Of a DNA stretch of 64,000 bases, positions 9,896 to 19,638 are shown piece by piece; the stretch's first letter is position 1; each line of letters starts with the position of its first letter. The stretch covers positions 62,001 to 126,000 of the forward strand of contig CAIVHU010000128.1 of NCBI GenBank assembly GCA_903905735.1, given 5' to 3'. The position numbers and the translations under genes were made by a program. Source of the stretch: an uncultured beta proteobacterium. Its GTDB lineage: Bacteria; Pseudomonadota; Gammaproteobacteria; Burkholderiales; Burkholderiaceae_C. Under the pieces are notes generated by a model. The model ran no database searches. It was not told where the DNA came from and saw nothing but the letters and a program-made list of their open reading frames with translations.

Positions 9896-11256
9896 AAACC
9901 CTGGACCAGATTGCCGCCGAACTCGCGGGCTACGACCCCCAAGCGCTGAGCGCTGACGCCGTGAACGCTTTTTTGGCCCGACTGGTCGAGCCGGTGACCG
10001 ATTTCGAACATGTTGGCATTTTTCAGGCGTTGGGCCGGGTGCTGGCGGTGGATGTCATCTCGCCCATCAGCGTGCCTCCACACGACAACTCAGCCATGGA
10101 TGGCTATGCTTTTGATGGCAGCCAGCTCAATATGGACAAGGGCTTGCGTCTGAAAGTGCTCGGTACAGCGCTCGCGGGCAAAGCCTGGTCGGGTAGCGTG
10201 CAAAGCGGCGAATGTGTCAAGGTCATGACCGGCGCGGTGATGCCTCCAGGCCTCAACACCGTGGTGCCGCAGGAGTTTGTCACACTGGCCGCATCCAACG
10301 CATCCAACGCAGAGACGGCGTCGTACGTCACCATCCCGGCTGGCATCGTCCGCCTCGGGGACAACCGCCGTCACCTCGGTGAAGACCTGATGCAGGGTCA
10401 GCCAGCGCTACCAAACGGGGAGCTGCTCACACCCGCAGCACTTGGGCTGGTGGCCAGTTTGGGCATAAAAACGGTGCCAGTGCTGCGCCGCCTGAAAGTG
10501 GCCTACTTTTCCACCGGCAACGAGATTCTGAGCCTGGGTGAGCCACCGCGTGAAGGCGCGGTGTATGACAGCAACCGCTACACCGTGTTTGGCCTGCTGA
10601 CCCGGCTGGGCTGCGAGGTGATCGACATGGGTGTGGTGCGCGATGAGCCTGCCGAGTTGCAGGCGGCTTTTGTGCAGGCCGCGTTGCAGGCTGACGCCAT
10701 CATCACCAGCGGCGGCGTGAGTGTGGGCGAGGCAGACTACACCAAGGCGATGATGAAACAGTTGGGTGACGTGGCCTTCTGGCGCATCGCCATGCGGCCC
10801 GGCCGACCCATGGCTGTGGGTCAGATTTTCAGAGACAAATTGGCTTCCAGCCCTTTTGCAGCAAGGGCAAGCAGCTCTGGAAATCCTATCAAACAGGAGG
10901 GCTCGGCGATTCTCTTCGGGCTGCCGGGCAACCCGGTGGCAGTGATGGTGACCTTCCTGGCCTTTGTGCGCCCCGCCCTGCTTCAGATGATGGGTTGCCG
11001 CACCAGCGCCCCGCCGCTGCTGCAAGCCAAAAGCCAGGAGCCGCTGCGCAAAAAACCGGGCCGCACCGAGTACCAGCGCGGCATTGTCAGCAACGCGCCA
11101 GACGGCTCTCTGCAGGTCAAAACCACCGGCAACCAGGGCTCGGGCGTGCTCAGCTCCATGGTGCAGGCCAACGGACTGATCGTGCTGCACCACGCGCAGG
11201 GCCAGGTGGCCATCGGCGATACGGTCGATGTGATGATGTTTGACGGGGTGATTTAA
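9892..11256 (+). CDS. moeA: Molybdopterin molybdenumtransferase
   Basis: 454 residues, longer than the usual ~400. MoeA inserts molybdate into adenylylated molybdopterin. The N-terminal signature [14 protein letters not shown] and the MoeA/MogA-like domain ([31 protein letters not shown]) are present. About 25 extra residues ([18 protein letters not shown]) sit between the PMAVGQI strand and FGLPGNP, and are encoded by a dispersed-element copy in the opposite orientation to the one in nadE and in a different reading frame. Confidence 0.96.
   Translation: MKTLDQIAAELAGYDPQALSADAVNAFLARLVEPVTDFEHVGIFQALGRVLAVDVISPISVPPHDNSAMDGYAFDGSQLNMDKGLRLKVLGTALAGKAWSGSVQSGECVKVMTGAVMPPGLNTVVPQEFVTLAASNASNAETASYVTIPAGIVRLGDNRRHLGEDLMQGQPALPNGELLTPAALGLVASLGIKTVPVLRRLKVAYFSTGNEILSLGEPPREGAVYDSNRYTVFGLLTRLGCEVIDMGVVRDEPAELQAAFVQAALQADAIITSGGVSVGEADYTKAMMKQLGDVAFWRIAMRPGRPMAVGQIFRDKLASSPFAARASSSGNPIKQEGSAILFGLPGNPVAVMVTFLAFVRPALLQMMGCRTSAPPLLQAKSQEPLRKKPGRTEYQRGIVSNAPDGSLQVKTTGNQGSGVLSSMVQANGLIVLHHAQGQVAIGDTVDVMMFDGVI
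10836..10876 (-). repeat. Dispersed element copy inside moeA
   Basis: CAAATTGGCTTCCAGCCCTT followed by TTGCAGCAAGGGCAAGCAGCT is the reverse complement of the family consensus. It is in frame in moeA and accounts for an insert in the protein. Confidence 0.75.
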
Positions 11257-11323
11257 AGACCGTGCAGATGCAGGCCCGCGAGGTGAAAAATGTCACAGTT
11301 CGGGTTTCACCTGATTAAAATGC

Positions 11324-11339
11324 ACACTATAGGTGGTAA
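11324..11339. promoter_or_regulatory. NrdR box 1 upstream of nrdJ
   Basis: ACACTATAGGTGGTAA resembles the NrdR consensus acaCwAtATaTwGtgt. It starts exactly 31 bp before box 2, the three-helical-turn spacing typical of tandem NrdR sites. A possible -35 TTTCAC (11305-11310) and -10 TATAGG (11328-11333), 17 bp apart, would place this box over the promoter, as expected for repression. Confidence 0.7.
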
Positions 11340-11354
11340 CATTTTCATCTCTGA

Positions 11355-11370
11355 ACGCTATAGGTAGTGT
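11355..11370. promoter_or_regulatory. NrdR box 2 upstream of nrdJ
   Basis: ACGCTATAGGTAGTGT is a better match to the NrdR consensus than box 1 and shares the CTATAGGT core with it. The pair lies 95-140 bp before nrdJ. Confidence 0.72.
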
Positions 11371-11464
11371 TCAGAAGCGGCTTTGCTGATTTGGTGAGAT
11401 GATCTGTCCACCCTTGCATATCAGTCCAGCTCTAACTTCGGCGCTCACTTTTTAGGACCTATTT

Positions 11465-14371
11465 ATGGCACTGCACACCCCCGAGCAAGCTCACACCATG
11501 TTGTCACTCCCGCCCCAGCCCATCAGCGAAGAAGTGCTGATCGAAAAATACAGCAAGGGTGCCGAGCGCAGCATTGCGGATGTCAACCAGCGTGTGGCGC
11601 GCGCCCTGGCCAGCGTCGAGTTGCCCGAAGTGCAAAAAACCTGGGAAGCCAAATTCCTGCAAGCCCTGCAAGATGGTTTTCTGCCCGCCGGTCGCATTCA
11701 GTCGGCCGCCGGCACCAATTTGTCGGCCACGTTGATCAACTGCTTTGTGCAGCCTGTGGGCGACTCGATTGCCCATGTGGAAGATGGCCATCCCGGCATT
11801 TACACGGCGCTGACCGAAGCCGCAGAGACCATGCGCCGCGGCGGTGGTGTGGGTTATGACTTTTCACGCATCCGCCCGCGTGGTGCCTGGGTCGGCAGCA
11901 CACAAAGCTCCGCCAGCGGCCCGGTGAGCTACATGCGGGTGTTTGACCGCTCGTGCGAGACGGTGGAGTCTGCCGGTGCGCGCCGCGGTGCCCAGATGGG
12001 TGTGCTGCGTTGCGACCACCCCGACATTGAGGAATTCATCCACGCCAAGGACAAGGGCGACCTGAAAAATTTCAACATTTCGGTGGGCGTGACCGACGAG
12101 TTCATGCAAGCCGTGCAGGCCGATGCTGACTTCACGCTGGTGCACCGTGCGGAGCCGGGCGTGCCGCAAAAAGACGACGGCGCTTATCAGAACAAGGGCA
12201 CCGGCATCTGGATTTATCGCAAGCTCAAGGCGAGAGCCTTGTGGGACCAGATCATGCGTTCCACCTACGACCATGCCGAACCTGGCGTGCTGTTTCTGGA
12301 CCAGATCAACCGCGACAACAACCTGTCTTACTGCGAAACCATCGCCAGCACCAACCCCTGCGCCGAGCAACCGCTGCCGCCCTACGGCTGCTGCTGCCTG
12401 GGTTCTATCGACCTGACCCGCTTCATCAAGAACCCGTTTGCGGACGATGCCAGCTTTGACGAAAAAGCGTTTGCTGACGTGGCTCGCGTGGCCGTGCGCA
12501 TGCTGGACAACGTGCTGGAAGCCACCGTCTGGCCGCTGCCCCAGCAACAACATGAAGCCGCCAGCAAGCGCCGTGTGGGGTTGGGCTTCACCGGTCTCGG
12601 TGATGCGCTGGTGATGCTTAACCTGCGCTACGACACCAAAGCGGCGCGTGACATGGCGCAGCGCATCTCCGTCCTGATGCGCGACACCTCTTATGAAGCC
12701 TCTGCCGATCTGGCGCAGGAGCGTGGCGCGTTCCCGCTGTTCAACGCTGACTTGTACCTGAGTGGCCAGACCTTTGCCTCGCGCCTGCCCGCCAGCCTGA
12801 AAGACCGCATCCGCAAAACCGGCCTGCGCAACTCGCACCTGCTGTCGATTGCGCCCACCGGCACCATCAGCCTGGCCTTTGCCGACAACGCCAGCAATGG
12901 CATTGAGCCCGCCTTCAGCTGGACCTACACCCGCAAGAAGCGCATGCCCGATGGCAGCTTCAAGGAATACGCGGTGGAAGACCACGCCTGGCGCCTGTAC
13001 CGTCACCTCAAAGGTGAACACACACCTCTCACCCCTGCGTTTGTCACCGCGCTGGAAATGAGCGCCCAGGCGCATGAAGAAATGGTCGCCGCTGTCGCGC
13101 CCTATGTCGATACCGCGATTTCCAAAACCGTCAACGTGCCGGCCGACTACCCCTACGAAGACTTCCAGGACCTATACACCGCCGCCTGGAAATCCGGCCT
13201 CAAGGGCCTGGCCACCTACCGGCCCAACAGCGTGTTGGGTTCGGTTCTGAGCGTCACGCCTAGCGCCCCCACCGTGGCCAAGCCGCTGCAAATTGATAGC
13301 GCCAACCACCGCTTGGCACTCGATCGCCTGCCCGCACCGGTTCTCTCCAGCCTGCGCTGGCCGGGTCGTCCGCAGTTGCCAGGTGGCAACTCGGCCTGGA
13401 CCTTCATGGTGCACCACCCGTTTGGTGACTTTGCCCTGTTCATTGGCGAACTCTCGCCCGAAGAAGGCGGCGCGCCGCAGCCGTTTGAAGTCTGGGTGAA
13501 CGGTTCCGACCAGCCCCGCGGCCTGGGTGCCATGGCCAAAACCCTGTCAATGGACTTGCGCGCCAACGACCCGGCTTGGTTGCAACTCAAGCTGGACGCG
13601 CTGGCCACGGTGAGCGAAGAGCACGCCTTTGACATGCCATTCCCGCCCCACGGTGAAAAGCGCATGTTCCCTGGCGTGGTGGCTGCCACGGCTGCCGTGA
13701 TTCGCTGGCGCTGTGAACAAATGGCGGCCAACGCCAAGATGCGTGCACCGGAAGCCAAACCGGCTTACACCCCGGTGATTGATGCCATGTTCAGTCGCGG
13801 TGAACCGCAAACCGGTACCTCAGGCACACTGGCCTGGGCGGTGGACGTGGAGAACCCGGCCACCAGTGAAGCCTTCACGGTCACGTTGAAAGAAGTGAAC
13901 CTGCCCAGCCCGGATGGTGGTGTGGTGACCCGCCCCTGCGCGGTGGGCTTCAGCGGCAACTACCCCAAAGCCATGGACGGTCTGGCGCGCCTGCTGTCTC
14001 TGGACATGCGGGTGATCGACCCGGCCTGGATCGGCATGAAGCTGCGCAAGCTGCTGAACTACGCCGAGCCGCTGGGGCACTTCATGGCCTTTGTGCCTGG
14101 CCTGCCCAATGAAGAGCGTCGCCAGCAGGTGTGGCCTTCTACTGTGGCCTACATTGCCCGCCTGATCATTCACCGCTACGCGATGCTGGGCATCCTGAGC
14201 GAAGAAGGCTACCCGCTGCGCGACATGGGTGTGCTCGACTCCCCCGATGCGAAGGAAGTTAGCCACACCATGGCCGGCAAACCCTGCCCGGAATGTGGCA
14301 ACCCCACCGTCATCCACAAAGACGGCTGCGATTTCTGCACCGCTTGCGGCTACGTCGGCCAGTGCGGTTAA
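11465..14371 (+). CDS. nrdJ: Adenosylcobalamin-dependent (class II) ribonucleotide reductase
   Basis: 968 residues. It reduces ribonucleotides to deoxyribonucleotides using B12 rather than an oxygen-generated radical, so it works with or without oxygen. The catalytic barrel has [12 protein letters not shown] (active-site Cys and Glu) near residue 298 and [19 protein letters not shown] near 462. From about residue 630 there are two similar segments, each with a [20 protein letters not shown] / [17 protein letters not shown] core, which look like duplicated TSCPD-type domains. The C terminus [22 protein letters not shown] is a Cys-rich tail that can serve the redox relay and bind zinc. AGGA precedes the ATG; two NrdR boxes lie upstream. 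Confidence 0.96.
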   Translation: MALHTPEQAHTMLSLPPQPISEEVLIEKYSKGAERSIADVNQRVARALASVELPEVQKTWEAKFLQALQDGFLPAGRIQSAAGTNLSATLINCFVQPVGDSIAHVEDGHPGIYTALTEAAETMRRGGGVGYDFSRIRPRGAWVGSTQSSASGPVSYMRVFDRSCETVESAGARRGAQMGVLRCDHPDIEEFIHAKDKGDLKNFNISVGVTDEFMQAVQADADFTLVHRAEPGVPQKDDGAYQNKGTGIWIYRKLKARALWDQIMRSTYDHAEPGVLFLDQINRDNNLSYCETIASTNPCAEQPLPPYGCCCLGSIDLTRFIKNPFADDASFDEKAFADVARVAVRMLDNVLEATVWPLPQQQHEAASKRRVGLGFTGLGDALVMLNLRYDTKAARDMAQRISVLMRDTSYEASADLAQERGAFPLFNADLYLSGQTFASRLPASLKDRIRKTGLRNSHLLSIAPTGTISLAFADNASNGIEPAFSWTYTRKKRMPDGSFKEYAVEDHAWRLYRHLKGEHTPLTPAFVTALEMSAQAHEEMVAAVAPYVDTAISKTVNVPADYPYEDFQDLYTAAWKSGLKGLATYRPNSVLGSVLSVTPSAPTVAKPLQIDSANHRLALDRLPAPVLSSLRWPGRPQLPGGNSAWTFMVHHPFGDFALFIGELSPEEGGAPQPFEVWVNGSDQPRGLGAMAKTLSMDLRANDPAWLQLKLDALATVSEEHAFDMPFPPHGEKRMFPGVVAATAAVIRWRCEQMAANAKMRAPEAKPAYTPVIDAMFSRGEPQTGTSGTLAWAVDVENPATSEAFTVTLKEVNLPSPDGGVVTRPCAVGFSGNYPKAMDGLARLLSLDMRVIDPAWIGMKLRKLLNYAEPLGHFMAFVPGLPNEERRQQVWPSTVAYIARLIIHRYAMLGILSEEGYPLRDMGVLDSPDAKEVSHTMAGKPCPECGNPTVIHKDGCDFCTACGYVGQCG

Positions 14372-14416
14372 GCTGAAAAAAACGAGGGCCCGTTTGGGCC
14401 CCCAGCGTTGACTTTC

Positions 14417-14438
14417 ACAGCCCCTTCGGGGCTGTTTT
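14417..14438 (+). terminator. Intrinsic terminator of nrdJ
   Basis: ACAGCCCC-TTC-GGGGCTGT followed by TTTC. It ends three bases before the stop of the convergent universal stress gene. A second short GC hairpin (GGGCCC-GTTT-GGGCCC) precedes it. Confidence 0.75.
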
Positions 14439-14440
14439 CA

Positions 14441-14878
14441 TCAGTCGCGCATCACCAGCACAGGCAACTTGGTGTGCGACAAAACGGCCTGAGCCACGCT
14501 GCCCAGCACCAGTTTTTCCAGGCCACTGCGCCCGTGTGACCCGATCACGATCAGATCGGCCTTCAACGATTCGCCCGCTTCCACGATGCCACGCCAGGCA
14601 GTGTGCGCCTCAATCACTGAGGTATTCACCTTCACGCCCGCGGCGAGGAAGCTGTCTTTGGCGGCATGCACGGCGGCATTCGCCTCAGCCGTGGCAGCAC
14701 TCAGATACTCTTCCTGTCCGTAGGCAAAGTCTGTTCCCACACCCGTAAAAGGATAGGGGTCAATGACGTATATCACCGTCACGGTGCTGTCAAAGACTTT
14801 GGCCAGTTCCGTCGCCTTGGTGACAGCCGTCTGGGAGGTAGTTGATCCGTCCACAGGAACCAGAATATGTTTGAACAT
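14441..14878 (-). CDS. Universal stress protein, UspA family
   Basis: 145 residues, a single Usp domain. It starts FKHILVPVDGS and carries the ATP-binding motif GSHGRSGLEKLVLGS (G-2x-G-9x-G-S), so it belongs to the nucleotide-binding Usp group. Members help survival in growth arrest or oxygen stress; exact role unknown. TAAGGAGT is a good ribosome site. It lies 45 bp downstream of the 2-oxoacid oxidoreductase operon in the same direction and may be co-transcribed with it. Confidence 0.93.
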   Translation of the reverse strand: MFKHILVPVDGSTTSQTAVTKATELAKVFDSTVTVIYVIDPYPFTGVGTDFAYGQEEYLSAATAEANAAVHAAKDSFLAAGVKVNTSVIEAHTAWRGIVEAGESLKADLIVIGSHGRSGLEKLVLGSVAQAVLSHTKLPVLVMRD

Positions 14879-14923
14879 GATTTACTCCTTATCAAAGCCA
14901 TACAGGATGAGATTCTGCGCCTG

Positions 14924-16549
14924 TCAGATGTCTTCTGGCACCATTTTGATGGCACCACACGGGCACTCTGACACACAAATACCGCAGCCTTTGCAGTAGT
15001 CGTAGTTGAACTCAAAGCCCTTGCCAGGCCCGAGTTTGATCACTGCGTTATCCGGGCAGACACCATAACAGTTGTCGCACTCAAAACAGTTGCCGCACGA
15101 CAGGCAGCGCCGCGCTTCAAACAACGCGTTGCTCTCGTCCAGACCGCCCTGCACTTCTTCAAACGTCGATTGGCGGCGGATGATGTCGAGCATCGGGCGC
15201 ACAGTTTTGGGCGCGTCGCTGTAATACCAGGTGTTGAGCTTGTCGTAAGTGGCCACGCTGTGTTTGGGCGGCGGCACATAGGCCTGGCCGTTGAGCCAGG
15301 CATCGATGTTGCGCGCGGCCTTTTTGCCATGACCAATCGCCACGGTGACATTGCGGTCAGCAGGCACCATGTCGCCACCAGCAAAAATACCGGCATGGCC
15401 GGTCATCATCTGGGCATTCACCTGCACTACGCCGTCTTGCACCACCAGATCGGGCACGTTTTCGATCAGCGACAAATCCACATCCTGGCCCAGCGCCAGC
15501 ACCACCGAGTCGGCTTCCAGGGTCTCAAATTCGCCGGTGGGCTGCGGAAAGCCTTTCTCGTCAAGCGCCATTTTTTCCACAGTGATGGACGACTCGCCTG
15601 CCTGCTTGATGGTGGATAACCATTTGATCAGCACACCTTCCTGTAGCGCTTCTTCCACCTCAAAGTCATGGGCAGGCATTTTTTCGCGGTTGCGGCGATA
15701 GACGATGATGGATTCTGTGGCCCCCAGCCGCTTGGCCGTGCGAGCCACGTCAATGGCGGTATTGCCACCGCCGTAAATGACCACCTTGCGACCAAGCAGG
15801 GGTTTGTCTTCACCTTCCATGGAGCGCAAGACGGATACCGCGTCCAGCACATGCGCCGAGTCGCCCGCTGGAATGTAAGCACGCTTGGCAATATGTGCAC
15901 CCACCGCCAGAAACACCGCATCAAAACCATAGTCCTGCTTGACCTGCAGCACATCCGTAACCTTGGTGTTGTACTGGATGTCCACCCCCAGATCGACAAT
16001 GCGCTGCACTTCATCGTCGAGCACCTGGCGCGGCAGGCGGTATTGCGGAATGCCAAAGCGCATCATTCCGCCGGGCAACGGGCCGGCTTCAAACACCGTC
16101 ACTGCATGGCCCATGCGCGCCAATTGGTAAGCGGCTGACAAGCCCGACGGCCCGGCACCGACCACCAGCACCTTTTTACCGGTTTTCGCTGCAGGTGCCG
16201 CAAACTTCCAGCCCTGGGCAATCGCCTGGTCACCCAGAAAATGCTCGACAGAGTTGATGCCCACAGCCGCGTCGAGTTGACCGCGATTGCACGCGCCCTC
16301 GCAGGTGTGGTAACAGACCCGGCCCATGATGGCGGGAAATGGGTTGTCTTCCACCAGCGTGCGCCAGGCGGCCTCGTAATTGCCCGACTCGGCATGAAAT
16401 AACCAGGCCTGGATGTTTTCCCCGGCTGGGCACTGGTGGTTGCAGGGCGGAATACGGCTCAGATAGACTGGGCGCGAGGTGCGCCAGGAGCCGGTGTGAT
16501 TGGCCAGCGAGCTGCCGACATCGAGTGTGATGGCAAATGGTTTTTGCAT
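14924..16549 (-). CDS. NAD(P)/FAD oxidoreductase subunit with C-terminal 2[4Fe-4S] ferredoxin domain
   Basis: 541 residues from the ATG at 16549; GGAGG is 7 bases away, whereas an ATG at 16555 would be too close. It looks like the GltD / NfnB flavoprotein: N-terminal cluster cysteines (PPCNHQCPAGENI, CYHTCEGACNRG), FAD site VVGAGPSGLS near residue 133, NAD(P) site IYGGGNTAID near 265, then a C-terminal ferredoxin part (CLSCGNCFECDNCYGVCP; CKGCGICVSECPCGA). Here it is the last gene of a 2-oxoacid oxidoreductase operon, so it probably passes electrons from the catalytic subunits to NAD(P)+ , as the FAD subunit of phenylglyoxylate:NAD+ oxidoreductase does. The beta stop overlaps its start region. 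Confidence 0.88.
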   Translation of the reverse strand: MQKPFAITLDVGSSLANHTGSWRTSRPVYLSRIPPCNHQCPAGENIQAWLFHAESGNYEAAWRTLVEDNPFPAIMGRVCYHTCEGACNRGQLDAAVGINSVEHFLGDQAIAQGWKFAAPAAKTGKKVLVVGAGPSGLSAAYQLARMGHAVTVFEAGPLPGGMMRFGIPQYRLPRQVLDDEVQRIVDLGVDIQYNTKVTDVLQVKQDYGFDAVFLAVGAHIAKRAYIPAGDSAHVLDAVSVLRSMEGEDKPLLGRKVVIYGGGNTAIDVARTAKRLGATESIIVYRRNREKMPAHDFEVEEALQEGVLIKWLSTIKQAGESSITVEKMALDEKGFPQPTGEFETLEADSVVLALGQDVDLSLIENVPDLVVQDGVVQVNAQMMTGHAGIFAGGDMVPADRNVTVAIGHGKKAARNIDAWLNGQAYVPPPKHSVATYDKLNTWYYSDAPKTVRPMLDIIRRQSTFEEVQGGLDESNALFEARRCLSCGNCFECDNCYGVCPDNAVIKLGPGKGFEFNYDYCKGCGICVSECPCGAIKMVPEDI

Positions 16550-16551
16550 GG

Positions 16552-17544
16552 TCATTCCTCCAGCAGGGCATAACGGCGAATATTGCGGTCAGCCCGCGCT
16601 TGCAGCCGTGCGATGGTGGCTACGTCCGGCGTTTTGCCGAACAGGTGTGCAAAGCGCTTTTGTGGCCGTAGATAGTCTTCAATCGGTACCTGGCGGCGAA
16701 TTTTCAGCACACCGGTGACTTCGCCGCGCTCGGCCTCAAACACCGGGAACACGCCACTTTCCACCGCCAGGCGTGATAGCTTGATGGTGTCGTGCGAAGC
16801 GGCACCCCAGCCCAGTGGGCACGGGACAAAAATGTGGATGTAACGTGCGCCGCGCATCGTCATGGCCTTGGTCACCTTGTATTCCAGGTCACGCAGATCG
16901 GCCACGGTGGCAGTGGCCACGTAGGGAATCTCATGCGCCATGGCGATCTGCGGCACGTTTTTGCCTTGCCCAAATTCATTGCCCGGATGCGGCCCGACCG
17001 ACATGGTGGTCGCCGTGCGGGCTGCCGGTGGTGTGGCGCTGCTGCGCTGGACGCCGGTATTCATGTAGGCCTCGTTGTCGTAACAGATGTAGAGCACATC
17101 GTCATTGCGCTCAAACATGCCTGAGAGGCAGCCAAAACCGATGTCGGTGGTGCCACCGTCGCCGCCCTGCGCCACCACGCGCACGTCGGTGCGGCCCTTG
17201 GCTTTCATGGCGGCGGCAATACCGGTCGCCACAGCAGCAGCATTACCGAACAGCGAGTGAATCCACGGCATTTGCCAGGAGGTTTCGGGGTACGGCGTGG
17301 AAAACACTTCCAGGCAGCCGGTGGCATTGGCGGCGATCAGCTGGCCGTTGGTGGCGGCCATGGCGGCATCAATGGCGTAACGGGCACCCAATGCCTCGCC
17401 GCAGCCCTGGCAGGCGCGGTGACCGGAGTTGAGCGAATTGCGGCGCTCGGCACCGGCTTGCACGCTGCGTTGCTCCGGAGCCAGCAGGCGGTTGCCCACC
17501 GTGAAGGTACCGGTCTGGTAAAACTTGACAGTTGACTGTTCCAT
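16552..17544 (-). CDS. 2-oxoacid:acceptor oxidoreductase, beta (thiamine diphosphate) subunit
   Basis: 330 residues. The TPP-binding motif runs from GGDGGTTDIGFG to YDNEAYMNTG, and four conserved cysteines for a [4Fe-4S] cluster lie in CQGCGEALG, ATGCLEV and VPCPLGWG. It decarboxylates a 2-oxoacid to an acyl-CoA together with the alpha and gamma subunits. The residues resemble pyruvate:ferredoxin oxidoreductase (PorB) but also phenylglyoxylate oxidoreductase; substrate is not determined. AAGGAGA precedes the ATG, and alpha ends 12 bp upstream. Confidence 0.92.
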   Translation of the reverse strand: MEQSTVKFYQTGTFTVGNRLLAPEQRSVQAGAERRNSLNSGHRACQGCGEALGARYAIDAAMAATNGQLIAANATGCLEVFSTPYPETSWQMPWIHSLFGNAAAVATGIAAAMKAKGRTDVRVVAQGGDGGTTDIGFGCLSGMFERNDDVLYICYDNEAYMNTGVQRSSATPPAARTATTMSVGPHPGNEFGQGKNVPQIAMAHEIPYVATATVADLRDLEYKVTKAMTMRGARYIHIFVPCPLGWGAASHDTIKLSRLAVESGVFPVFEAERGEVTGVLKIRRQVPIEDYLRPQKRFAHLFGKTPDVATIARLQARADRNIRRYALLEE

Positions 17545-17556
17545 CTGGGTCTCCTT

Positions 17557-18810
17557 TTACACAGCACCCGAGGCCACGGTGCCCAGGTCGCGCAGCACGC
17601 CTTCGGCCACGGGGCCAGAGCGGCGGCTGGCCTTCTCACGTTCCAGCACACGGTTGACCACCGTCCAGTCCAGATCCAGAAATGTGAGCAGCTCAAGCTT
17701 GTCGGACATGGCCTGGAGCAATAATTTGTTCACAGAATCCTTGGTGATGGCGCGCCCGCCCAAACCCGCTACCACGGTGTACACCGGCTGCGGCCGGTTG
17801 CGAACGGCGCTGCGCACATCCCGCGACACAATGCCGCCGATGCCCACCGCAAAACATTTTTCAATGACCACAATGCGCTCGGCCCGCACCGTGGCATCGC
17901 GGATGGCGGAAATCGGGAACGGCCGGTAAGACGTGATGCCCAGCACACCCACCTTGTGCCCCTGGGCGCGCAGATCGTCCACCGTGTCCTTGATGGTGCC
18001 CAGGACTGAACCCAGGGCGATGACGATGGTGTCGGCATCTTCAGTCTGGAAGGTCTTGATCAACCCGCCCGAGTCACGATTGAAAATTGCTTTGAATTCT
18101 GTAGCAACCTGCGGAATCAGATCAAGAGCTTGCATCTGTTTTGCATGTGCAAGGTAGCGCACCTCCGTAAACGCCTCGGGGCCGACCATGGCACCAATCG
18201 TCACCGGGTCATTCGGGTCCAGCACCTGGCGCGGCTCGTAAGGCGGCAGGAACTGGTCCACCTGCGCCTGATCAGGCATGTCCACACGCTCGTAGGCGTG
18301 CGTCAGGATGAAACCGTCCATACACACCATCACCGGCAGCGACAGTTCTTCGGCAATGCGGAACGCCTGGATATGCAGGTCCAGCGCTTCCTGGTTGGTC
18401 TCGGCAAACAGTTGCAGCCAGCCGGCATCGCGCATGCTCATGCTGTCGGTGTGGTCGTTCCAGATGTTGATGGGCGCGCCAATGGCGCGATTGGCCACCG
18501 TCATCACAATTGGCAGGCCCAGGCCAGAGGCGTTGTAGACCGCTTCGGCCATGAACAGCAAGCCCTGGCTGGCCGTCGCCGTGTATGAGCGCGCACCCGC
18601 TGCCGACGAGCCAATCGCCACGCTTAAAGCAGCAAACTCGGACTCGACATTGATGAACTCGCAATGGGTGAGTGCGCCGGACTTGACCAGCTCACCCAGG
18701 CCTTCAACGATGTGCGTCTGGGGAGAAATGGGGTAGGCGCAAATGACTTCCGGGCGGCTCAGCGCCACGGCCATAGCCACGGCATGCGAGCCTTCGCATT
18801 GTTCAAGCAT
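17557..18810 (-). CDS. 2-oxoacid:acceptor oxidoreductase, alpha subunit
   Basis: 417 residues from the ATG at 18810 (AAGGAGA upstream); a longer frame exists but would overlap gamma by more than 100 bases. The pyrimidine-binding domain is at the N terminus (GSHAVAMAVALSRPEVICAYPISPQT in family terms, shown here by YPISPQTHIVE) and the transketolase C-terminal-like domain is at about residues 250-380 (IVIALGSVLGTIKDTVDDL). It has no ferredoxin insert, so this is the multi-subunit type. It overlaps the gamma gene by 8 bases. Confidence 0.92.
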   Translation of the reverse strand: MLEQCEGSHAVAMAVALSRPEVICAYPISPQTHIVEGLGELVKSGALTHCEFINVESEFAALSVAIGSSAAGARSYTATASQGLLFMAEAVYNASGLGLPIVMTVANRAIGAPINIWNDHTDSMSMRDAGWLQLFAETNQEALDLHIQAFRIAEELSLPVMVCMDGFILTHAYERVDMPDQAQVDQFLPPYEPRQVLDPNDPVTIGAMVGPEAFTEVRYLAHAKQMQALDLIPQVATEFKAIFNRDSGGLIKTFQTEDADTIVIALGSVLGTIKDTVDDLRAQGHKVGVLGITSYRPFPISAIRDATVRAERIVVIEKCFAVGIGGIVSRDVRSAVRNRPQPVYTVVAGLGGRAITKDSVNKLLLQAMSDKLELLTFLDLDWTVVNRVLEREKASRRSGPVAEGVLRDLGTVASGAV

Positions 18811-19393
18811 GTTCAGTCTCCTTGGCTTTTTCTTCCTGCGCCATGACGATGTCGTAAGCCTCTTTGGCAGCGGCCTTATTGCCTTTGGCCACTGCGCCCG
18901 AAAACTTCTGGTCAATCGCCTTGAGCACCGCGTCGAGCGAAATCAGCCCGCCCAAAGCGGCAAACGCGCCCAGCAAGGGCACATTGGGCACCGGGCGGCC
19001 CACATGTTTCATGGCCAACTCGCTGGCAGGCACGATCAGCAGGCGCTCCGGGCGAAAGCCTTTGACAAACTCGCCCAGACCCATTTCCTCGAAGCTTCGG
19101 GTGGTGTTGATTAGGATATAGCCGTCTTTTTTGAGGCCGCCAAACACATCCACCTGATGCAGCAGCGTGGGGTCCTGGATGATTATCGCGTCGGGCTGCA
19201 TGATGGGCTCGCGCAGGCGGATCTCACGATCGTCCATGCGGCAAAAAGCCACCACGGGGGCACCCGTGCGCTCTGAGCCAAAACTGGGGAAGGCCTGCGC
19301 ATGCTTGCCTCCGAGAAAGGCCGCGATGGACAGCATTTCAGCGCCAGTGACAACGCCTTGGCCGCCACGACCATGGATACGTACTTGAAACAT
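18803..19393 (-). CDS. 2-oxoacid:acceptor oxidoreductase, gamma subunit
   Basis: 196 residues from the ATG at 19393, which has GAGGAG upstream and gives the standard family N terminus MFQVRIHGRGGQGVVT. The gamma domain binds the CoA moiety and completes the alpha-beta-gamma enzyme. It is the first gene of the operon. The promoter region, shared with the divergent hemerythrin gene, contains a perfect FNR box. Confidence 0.93.
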   Translation of the reverse strand: MFQVRIHGRGGQGVVTGAEMLSIAAFLGGKHAQAFPSFGSERTGAPVVAFCRMDDREIRLREPIMQPDAIIIQDPTLLHQVDVFGGLKKDGYILINTTRSFEEMGLGEFVKGFRPERLLIVPASELAMKHVGRPVPNVPLLGAFAALGGLISLDAVLKAIDQKFSGAVAKGNKAAAKEAYDIVMAQEEKAKETEHA

Positions 19394-19485
19394 GTCTTGC
19401 TCCTCTATTTTTTGGAGAATGTCCAGTCTATGACAGCTGGATACTTTCACAAAGCGAAGTGTGCTTCCATCAGAGAAAATGCATG

Positions 19486-19499
19486 TTGATGAATATCAA
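19486..19499. promoter_or_regulatory. Perfect FNR box between oxidoreductase operon and hemerythrin
   Basis: TTGATGAATATCAA matches TTGAT-N4-ATCAA in all ten positions. Its centre is about 99 bp from the gamma start and 146 bp from the hemerythrin start, so control of either direction is possible. Activation of the anaerobic-type operon by an FNR homologue is the simplest reading. Confidence 0.75.
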
Positions 19500-19567
19500 G
19501 GATTGCGGGTGTGCAACGCCGCGCACCCGCCTCAAGGCAACGCTCTACCGAAAGAACGCCAGCCACT

Positions 19568-19581
19568 GTGATTTTGATCAA
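19568..19581. promoter_or_regulatory. Second FNR-like box, nearer the hemerythrin gene
   Basis: GTGATTTTGATCAA matches the FNR consensus at nine of ten positions. With a -10-like GACAAT at 19600-19605 the centre would fall near -38 to -41 of a hemerythrin transcript, the class II activator position. Confidence 0.55.
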
Positions 19582-19638
19582 GGCTGCGCGACAGAACTTG
19601 ACAATGCTCGCGACTTTGAATTTTTGAAAAGGATCGGT

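Noticed and set aside
11864-13075. 403-codon open frame antisense to nrdJ
   Set aside because: Shadow of conserved nrdJ codons; no product recognised.
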